The notes below the pieces were generated by a model. It was not told where the DNA came from and ran no database searches. It saw only the letters and a list, made by a program, of their open reading frames with translations. 64,000 nucleotides of DNA from Meghimatium bilineatum (taxonomy: Eukaryota > Mollusca > Gastropoda > Stylommatophora > Philomycidae). The DNA lies in NCBI GenBank assembly GCA_034231615.1, contig CM067316.1, positions 27,580,093 to 27,644,092 of the forward strand, read 5' to 3'. A program made the translations under genes and the position numbers. This document shows positions 57,330 through 64,000 of this stretch, piece by piece; positions within the stretch are counted from its first letter, which is position 1; every line of letters begins with the position of its first letter.

Positions 57330-57995
57330 TCTGATATCTACGAACTCACAAACCGAAACCAAATTAGACAATCACAAATGTGTTGTTTTTCTTTTCATTC
57401 ACCACATTTTTATTGTTTTTCATATCATGCTCATCTTCGCTTGCGAAGCAGGAACATCATCATGATATGCAGTAGTTGACGGTGCTGACGGAGTTGACAT
57501 ACCTGCAATCGAATGCATCTGTAGCCAGCACGTTGACGATGGATACGATGAGCACGATCATAAAGCTGCTTAGCGAGCGCCTGCAGGACAGACATCGCAA
57601 TTGATGACATGGTATAGTATGTAGCTTCGATAATAACTGCAGACACGTGTGTGGTTGGAAGCATGAAGGGGAGAAATAAGTAAGAAATGTGTTCAATCAG
57701 CAAGCCACGAAAATCTCAGCTTCCCGATTTTCTTTTCCCTGTGGTTTCCATGTCAGTGAATTTCTACATTTTTCTGCCATTCTTAGAGTGTGTCCAATCT
57801 TGATGTTTTAGTGTGTTGCAGAGCTCTTTGGCTGATACGTCCGAGAACTGATGATCTTACTGGTATATTTTCTATCAACATGCATACGTAGCATATTCGT
57901 AGCATTATATACAAGATTATAAGGAAATTATAACCAACAATCACATCCCAAATGTAAATTAATATTTCAAGATTCAACTCATTCTCCATTACATA
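57330..57995. other. No gene recognised
   Basis: The minus frame at 57,431-57,703 is basic and Gln/Arg-rich but was not assigned. A perfect small palindrome CTTCGCTTGCGAAG lies at about 57,435. Confidence 0.4.
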
Positions 57996-57997
57996 CT

Positions 57998-58172
57998 TAA
58001 AAGATTCAACTAGAAATTCATTACTTGGAAGATTCAACTAGAAATTCATTACTTAGATGATTTAACTAGAAATTCATTAATTAGATGATTTAACTAGAAA
58101 TTCATTATTTTGAAAATTCAGCTAGAAATTCATTATTTTGAAGATTCGGCTAGAAATTCATTATTTAGTAGA
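57998..58172. repeat. 28-bp minisatellite
   Basis: About six units of GATTCAACTAGAAATTCATT and ACTTAGAT. The adjacent ATATTTCAAGATTCAACTCA at about 57,960 looks like a decayed unit. Confidence 0.9.
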
Positions 58173-58179
58173 TTAAACA

Positions 58180-58660
58180 CATTAAGATGAGTGAAAAATG
58201 CGCTTCAAGAAAAGAGGTCAGTATTCATAAGATATTGCTTCTCATCGCTGCAGGCTGTCTGATTTGAACCAAACTTGGCATAGCTAGCAACTAACTACAT
58301 GACGTCCTCTGTGATAAATACTGCCGATGACCCGTGCTTAGACTGCTTGGCTATGATTAACACTTCATCTGTAGCACGACGTGACCTGAGGTTGTAAGAA
58401 ATAAGAAGCTAATTTCCAACTTAAGTAGAAAACTGACAGTTTGAGGCATTGCATAATACTCCTTAATAAAGTCCATGCGATCTTGAGCAGTGCCTGTTGG
58501 TCTTTCCCTTTCATCAGGTGGTCATGCGTGTGGTCCACTATGGATTCAAAATCTTCACTCTATAACGATCGCTATGTGATCGACTGGAATGTGTGCAGAA
58601 AGGGATGCGTTTTGCCCTCGGTCGCACTATGTTCAGTATGTTGTTTATTGCTTTTGTTAC
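58180..58660. other. No gene recognised
   Basis: The plus frame at 58,441-58,746 is hydrophobic near its end but has no family. It may be the 5' part of the element carrying the hammerhead-like motif. Confidence 0.4.
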
Positions 58661-58668
58661 CTTTCGTC

Positions 58669-58698
58669 CTGATGAAGACTTGTAGTCGAAACGTCGTC
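58669..58698 (+). ncRNA. Hammerhead-ribozyme-like core (Penelope-type relic)
   Basis: CTGATGA at 58,669-58,675, then A, GACT, loop TGT, AGTC (a complementary stem II), GAAA at 58,688-58,691, C, and GTC ending at 58,698. This order is the catalytic core of a type I hammerhead with a very short stem III, as known from Penelope-like elements. C58,692 can pair G58,696. Stem I pairing between 58,660-58,668 and 58,699-58,708 is poor, so activity is doubtful. Confidence 0.5.
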
Positions 58699-58789
58699 TG
58701 TCACTGTGTCTCGCTGTTATTTTGCTATATTAACTTATATTGGTAACACTTATACCTATTTCTATTCATTTTGAGATTTGTTTATCGAA

Positions 58790-59190
58790 AGCGCAAAAGA
58801 TTTAAGCATATCAGCATATATTAAAGGCAACTATAACAAAACATGGAAAGAAAACCACCCCATATATCGTGCAGATGATGGATATTAGCAACTATCCAGA
58901 AGTGACCAGGTTATCCTACTGCGTATCAGAACTAGTCACAACAAAATGAGACATTACCTGTACACCAAATTCAAAATAGGTACAACTGGCCTTTGCCATT
59001 GCAGCCGTGCGAATATGACAGCAGAACATATCTTACAATAATGTCCCCAGTATGCAGACCTGAGAAACATGGCCCACCCCAATCAGCGCCAAAAAGAAAC
59101 TGTATGGCACAGTGGATACTCTAAAACAGACAGTAGCCTATATCATAAAATCCGGAGTCGCAACCTGACTGAGTGAAGATCGCCGAAGAA
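58790..59190 (+). mobile_element. C-terminal tail of an RNase H LINE
   Basis: The plus frame reads DQVILLRIRTSHNKMRHYLY, TKFKIGTTGLCHC, MTAEHILQ, a stop, CPQYADLRNMAHP. The CxC-H-C knuckle and the 'LR.GH..LR.YLY..' motif before it define the end of I-group ORF2. Only the terminal part is kept. Confidence 0.8.
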
Positions 59191-59389
59191 TTTATGTGAG
59201 AAACTATTTATATTATTCCCTTTTCTTTTCTTTACGTGAAATAACTATGCATAATATAATAAGGTACATAACCCGTCAGGGTGGTAGGATTGACACACAG
59301 GATACATCAGTACAAGACCTCAAACGAACTCTGTCGATCATTCAGAGATGTATAGAAAAATCACGCCCAGACCATTGTTTGATGTTATA

Positions 59390-59757
59390 AATCCAGGATT
59401 TTCTCTGTCCTCTTCTTCTTCTAACTCTACCATTCCTTGCAAAATAATTTTAGAGAGCAAGCCGTGTCTCATTGCATGTGCAAACTAAACAAGTTTATGA
59501 AATTCCACCACTGCCAAAAGTGGTTCTTGATAACATGCAAATTTGTTTAATTGTTGTCGGACAAATGTATATGTCTTGTGTTCTATATAACTCTTTTTTA
59601 ACAAACGTTTGCAGCACTTGTTTTCGAAAACCTGAATCCTTCTTTCTATGTCTGCATTGAGTGTCCAACTTTCACATCGGTATACAAGTATACTTTGACT
59701 GGGGTGCAAATGGTCTCGCATTGCTCTCGTCCGAATCCAGGGTTGGCAGATAACCAA
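59390..59757 (-). mobile_element. RTE/BovB-like LINE post-RT fragment
   Basis: The minus frame contains LVYRCESWTLNADIERRIQV, FENKCCKRLLKKSYIEHKTY and FVRQQLNKFACYQEPLLAVV. It is followed, after a frame change, by LSKIILQGM and a RRRRGQRKSWI-like stretch. This matches 'YGCESWTL.ADIERRIQ.FE.KC.RRLL.ISY.EHKTN.FVRQQI....G..EPLL..VKRRKL' in BovB-type RTE ORFs. The IEHKTY box differs from the SWKEKK and IPWTARK boxes of the other RTE families here, so it is a separate lineage. Confidence 0.82.
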
Positions 59758-59759
59758 GA

Positions 59760-60905
59760 TCCTAAAAGTACCTCCTCGTGGTGTAGCCTGGAAACAGAAA
59801 TAAAGACGCTCTTGTTGTATTCCTGGCGAAAACGTTTAAGTAGTGCCCGTCCATATGGAGGCTGTAGATTGAATGAGAATTGCCTGCAAAGAGACAGGCA
59901 ATATCTACACAACCACTACCCTACCACATTCAACAGCACTGTCGGAACACGGTAAGGTATGTGTGCATTCTGTCTAGGTCAGCTAAAAAAGCATAAACAT
60001 TGGAGCGGTGGCCAATGTCAAAATCCCAATTATAGGTAGATCTTGCTAAGATACAGTGATCCTATGAGCACACACCGAATCTGGAAAAGGTAACACGCGG
60101 TAGAGGGCAGCGTTGTGTATGTGAATCGATATAGTGGCAACGAAGCTACAATCTTCCAGCACGAGACCGACAAGGGAAGTGTTGTTCACGCTCGAGAACA
60201 CGCAGAAGCTGACATGGCCCACCACTATAGATTTCATTGAAGTGTCTCGGGTACTGGATACGTTAACTCGAACATGTACCCTTGTCCCCATTGCACACAT
60301 GACAAGCATTGAACAAATGTCAGGGAGCACATTGTTCAAAGTTCTGACCGAAGCAGTGTTGAGACTTGGGCTCTGAGTACAGGGGGGGGGGGGGGGCTGA
60401 AAGTCATTAACGAGAGTGAAAACCTAGCCCATCTCGACTGACTCCAACATGGCTCATACAGAGAGAATTGGATTCAGTAACCAAGAATAAAATGCGAAGC
60501 TCGTTGTCCGAGATAGACGTACTCTACCCACTTATGTGGGTAACATGCGCAATTGTTAAGAGTCAAATTACACAAGCCGCGCCTGGCGATTGATTGGAAT
60601 GCCATCACAGCCGGACGAAGCGAGTGCGTAAAAAATGCACATGTCCACAACTCCCATCATGTCTGGAAAAGCAGCACCTCGTCTAGGAAGGTGTTTCAAC
60701 CCTGAGACTTATTCGACTGTCGAAGTTACCCAATACGGTTCATACAGAATATATTAGGAATGGGACATAGGGACAGAAAATATGGTGATGAAATGGTCTT
60801 CCTACACGACGAACATCTCGTTGGCTGTGAAACGCCTCGTCGGAGTAAAGACACACAACTGGTGACCTAAGCAAACTACCATCTCGTCTCGTAACATGTG
60901 CCCGC
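59760..60905. other. Unassigned sequence, less AT-rich
   Basis: Plus frame 60,134-60,376 and minus frame 60,046-60,339 are open over the same DNA. Neither shows a domain I can name. There is a 15-base G run at 60,382-60,396. It could hold a decayed gene or element, but this is not supported. Confidence 0.35.
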
Positions 60906-60909
60906 TCTG

Positions 60910-61055
60910 AGTAGAAGACTCCTCCAATAGGCATTGCACCAAGTCGAAAACTGAAGTATTCTGGGTATGAATGAAAGCTCTGAGAAAACTCCCACTGCAC
61001 ATAGGAAGCAAGATATAATCGCTCGTAATTCATGGGGTTCGAGAACAAACAAATA
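60910..61055 (+). repeat. Dispersed repeat family T, second half
   Basis: CTCCTCCAATAGGCATTGCA, GTATGAATGAAAGCTCTGAG, CCACTGCACATAGGAAGCAA and TCGCTCGTAATTCATGGGGT match 24,450-24,575. Confidence 0.72.
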
Positions 61056-61059
61056 ATCA

Positions 61060-61455
61060 ACGTAGCACTAGCGATCTGAATAGATTGATCTTAACTCGAA
61101 TACTGATCTTACTTCTCCAAATCATATTCAACCTCGCCATGGTAGCCTTTAGTCTTGTATCTCTACTATACCTATCTCCCGAACATGATTAGAGAAGTGA
61201 ATGGAACTAGCTACATTTGTGGGGGAGGGGGAAGTGAGGGAGCGGTTCATAGTAATACAAGTACAAGGTTGGAAAACTGTATGCAGGTGATAATAATTGA
61301 CAATTTTTGGGCGTACGTGTTTCTAGTTCATGGAGATTACGTGATGTACAAGAGTCTTCCAACTGCGGGGGATCATTAAGTGTCGACATATGCGACATTT
61401 TGATGAACACGTACTCATATACAAAATGTCACGCACAGTGACGCATTATAATAGA
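61060..61455. other. No gene recognised
   Basis: A G-rich stretch (GGGGGAGGGGGAAGTGAGGG) lies at about 61,220. Nothing else was recognised. Confidence 0.4.
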
Positions 61456-61464
61456 ACTGGTTTC

Positions 61465-61588
61465 AGACCACGTACGTGCATACTCCAAGACAGCGGTTCT
61501 CAGACCGGCATCTCCTAGTACGTGCATACTCCAAGACAGCGGTTCTCAGACAGGGCATCTCCAAGTACGTGCATACTCCAAGACAGCG
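61465..61588. repeat. 46-bp tandem repeat
   Basis: Nearly three units of GTACGTGCATACTCCAAGAC, AGCGGTTCTCAGAC and GGCATCTCC. Copies are almost identical. Confidence 0.9.
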
Positions 61589-61734
61589 GTTGTCAATCGA
61601 TTTGTTTTATTTATTGATATTGTTGTGATTTATGGGATAGTAAGAAAGTATGTTTCTGTGATAAATGGCAAGATATGGAGTGAAGTGGTCAACATCACCT
61701 GAGTTGTTCCGTTCTATATTGATTCTGGAACTAA

Positions 61735-61865
61735 TTATATGAGGCTTGCTCGAGCCGATAATTGATTCTCGCCTTAACTGGAAAATCGAACCACGTACCA
61801 CGAAACTAGAAAGCGGGAGCTCTATCCACTGAACTACTACGGTTGTCTCGGTAAACTTAACCAAT
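61735..61865 (-). mobile_element. tRNA-like sequence, probable SINE head or tRNA pseudogene
   Basis: On the minus strand: ACCGTAGTAGTTCAGTGGAT, AGAGCTCCCGCTTTCTAGTT, and a B-box-like GTGGTTCGATTTTCC. The arrangement of A box and B box is right for a pol III promoter. The anticodon arm is disturbed by extra bases and the acceptor stem does not close, so a functional tRNA is unlikely. Confidence 0.55.
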
Positions 61866-61869
61866 GCAA

Positions 61870-62155
61870 CCTTCAGGAGTCAACTCTCACATTCTAGAGA
61901 ACTATTTGATTGGTTAGTAAGCTTGTCATTCTTCTACTCCCGAGTTGACTTGATCGTGACCGTTACAACAATGTAATACTGCTAAAGATAAACAATTGAT
62001 TATGTACAAGAAGTCAAGACGTAACTAAAACACGCATCCCCACAGATCACATCAGTCATGACCGTCTTTTACGACTTTTTATACGACTTATTGGCTAATG
62101 GGAAACCCAGCCTTCTAAAACTATTCATTTTATTATTTCCTTGATTTTCATTGAC
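61870..62155. other. No feature recognised
   Basis: Nothing was recognised between the tRNA-like sequence and the minisatellite. Confidence 0.4.
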
Positions 62156-62156
62156 T

Positions 62157-62432
62157 GTCATACAAAGTATAGTCATAGTGACCACACAAAGTAGTGACCA
62201 GACAAAGTATAGTCATAGTGACCACACAAAGTATAGTCATAGTGACCACACAAAGTATAGTCATAGTGACCACACAAAGTAGTGACCAGACAAAGTAGTC
62301 ATAGTGACCACACAAAGTATAGTCATAGTAACCACACAAAGTATAGTCATAGTGACCACACAAAGTATAGTCATAGTGACCACACAAAGTATAGTCATAG
62401 CGACCACACAAAGGATAGTTATAGTGACCACG
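62157..62432. repeat. 24-bp minisatellite
   Basis: About eleven units of AGTATAGTCATAGTGACCAC plus ACAA, with two partial units reading GTAGTGACCAGACAA. The minus-strand frame (repeating YDYTLCGH) is a repeat artefact. Confidence 0.93.
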
Positions 62433-62518
62433 GAGAATTACGGAAATAGTCAAATTAGTCGTTTAGAATGAATGATTTATCTAGTAGATATTATATTGTC
62501 CACGGTCATGTTATTATA

Positions 62519-62575
62519 GGGGGGGGGGTGTTTGTTGATGATTGTTGATGATTGTTGATGATTGTGATGATTGAA
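62519..62575. repeat. Poly(G) followed by (GTTGATGATT)n
   Basis: A 10-base G run at 62,519-62,528, then about four units of TTGTTGATGA. Confidence 0.85.
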
Positions 62576-62579
62576 GAGC

Positions 62580-64000
62580 TGTGTTACCTAATGATGATGT
62601 CTATGTATTCATCATTGGCTTGGTTCTTCACTGTGTATTTATTCTTCACTAGCAGCACCTGTAGTAACTCTGTCTAACTATATCTAACTTGTATAAGTGG
62701 TTGTAACTCGTCAATAAATCCTCTTCACGTATACCAAGTTTATTACATTAATATATGTCTTCACCATCATTGGTTACGGCATCTAGCAATTCATAAGATA
62801 AAAACGTATGTATCAGTGTCAATGCAATATTCACTGAATTTCAATAACAGTTCTTCTTTCTTATTCTACTTCTTTAGCTAACTTCGTATCTATGACTTTG
62901 CATTTATTTCTGCTATCAGACCACATCTAGAATATTATTTTAATAGCTAAACCCATATTCTATGTTATATTCTAGTTCTTCAACCGTTTTAAATCGTCAT
63001 AGAAAATTCAATGGTTGAAGTTTGCAACTCACTCGGTTCTCTCTCTAGCCACTATATTGCGAACAGTAAGTAATATCTCCTAGTTTGGTCTATCCATGAC
63101 CTGTGAGACGTTACATTCCCTTTTTGGGTGCTCAGTCTCTCACAGCCCAAGACTTGGTTCTACTCTCTTCTGGACAGTCTCACTCTCCCAGACTGTAGGC
63201 TCTCCTAAAGCTCTGAGCTCCTCTCATCCTAACTGGACTAAATCTCGAAATCCTTCTATGCTACAATTCATATACTCTCTGGTACAATGCATCAGTCCTT
63301 GATTCAGTAGACCTGTGTTGCAGTCTTTTCATGATTCATACAAAAAAACGTTGCAATAATGTAAAGACTCCACGTGGATGATAATTGTTGAATTACATTT
63401 CATTTGTAATTATCTATGACTTTGTTTTATTATGTCAATTAGGATGAGATTCAAGGCCGAACGAATCACTATTTTGGCCGGCATTTAAGCCAGAAAAGAT
63501 ATTGCTTCAACTCTCTGTTCATCGTAATATTAACAGAGATGGATGTGATCTTCACGCTGAAGAAGACGCATGAAGAGGCATGTCTCGAATGCGGGGAAGG
63601 AATCAACCCTTTCACAGGTAAAATCACCGCTATCGACAGGAAAGGCACACGATAAGAATGAAAACAAGCCTTCATATTGGATGATATGTGATCATTTCTG
63701 AAAGCCATGATTTTTATGGTCACTACAGATATACTTAGTGTCGCTTGCCAACGCCGACCAACGAACTGCACGGAGATAATTGAAGACGTGACGAATAATG
63801 CTATAAGTTTCGTGCAAACGTATAAGTCACGTCCAAAAAAGTAACTGTTTGATACAAAGAATGTTCAGAGCTTAGCATCTCCAAAGCAACATTAAACTGT
63901 TATCTGGGGCGTTAATAAATATATTTGAAAACTAGCAAATTATTGCCTCTTTCCCTGTCAAAGTATTGCTATAATTTGTACCCTTATGGCCCCGTTAATA
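62580..64000. other. No gene recognised; possible terminal-repeat relic
   Basis: CTGAAGAAGACGCATGAAGA with GGCATGTCTCGAA at 63,557-63,589 resembles the Penelope-type hairpin motif. No coding region was recognised in this end of the window. Confidence 0.35.

Noticed and set aside
60046-60376. Possible exon on either strand
   Set aside because: Both strands are open but no domain, splice pattern or codon signal could be argued convincingly.
62148-62453. Minus frame rich in Cys and Tyr (YDYTLCGH repeats)
   Set aside because: Result of the 24-bp minisatellite.

Overview
The window looks like intergenic or intronic DNA from a repeat-rich invertebrate genome. The most likely source is a lophotrochozoan, perhaps a mollusc. 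The grounds are an AT-rich sequence, eukaryotic retroelements throughout, RTE-type LINE proteins with (ATG)n tails, several tRNA-derived SINE families, and an unusual number of minisatellites and poly(C/G) tracts. No host protein-coding gene, rRNA or functional tRNA could be supported. Species-level placement is inference only.

Layout. 1-13 kb: a dispersed repeat, a LINE fragment (about 2.5-3.1 kb), two RTE 'family A' pieces in tandem with a SINE inserted in the first (4.56-6.36 kb), an RTE tail (7.85-8.27 kb), an RNase H LINE tail (10.1-10.85 kb), and an internally deleted family A copy with clear target-site duplications (12,121-12,596). 13-30 kb: a belt of minisatellites (13.2, 16.5, 17.7, 19.1, 19.95, 20.3, 20.9, 25.3, 25.8 and 28.95 kb) with SINEs, LINE tails and a 120-bp near-perfect inverted repeat (26.55-26.88 kb). 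29.5-34.3 kb: the longest family A copy, then a 66-bp satellite interrupted by a 1.9-kb insert that itself carries a dated family A insertion. 34-44 kb: minisatellites, a SINE, a MITE-like element (43,851-44,137) and long stretches where nothing is recognised. 44-53 kb: LINE-dominated. It holds several RTE tails, a nearly complete EN-RT-RNase H LINE of the I group on the minus strand (46.9-50.6 kb) and an RTE endonuclease remnant (51.8-52.6 kb). 53,071-56,760: a broken LTR retroelement with two 754-bp LTRs about 3% different. Its short interior encodes a zinc knuckle, an RRM-like domain and a charged coiled-coil segment, with no pol seen. 57-64 kb: further LINE tails, a hammerhead-like motif, minisatellites and unassigned sequence.

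The parts do not form a pathway. They record successive insertions. Nesting gives relative ages: SINE after LINE at 4.8 kb, LINE after an unknown insert after satellite at 32-34 kb, and fold-back after dispersed repeat at 26.5 kb. The least ordinary items are the RRM-bearing LTR element, the short internally deleted LINE with its own target-site duplication, the fold-back element, and the dispersed hammerhead-like cores. All homology statements rest on reading motifs by eye; no database was searched.
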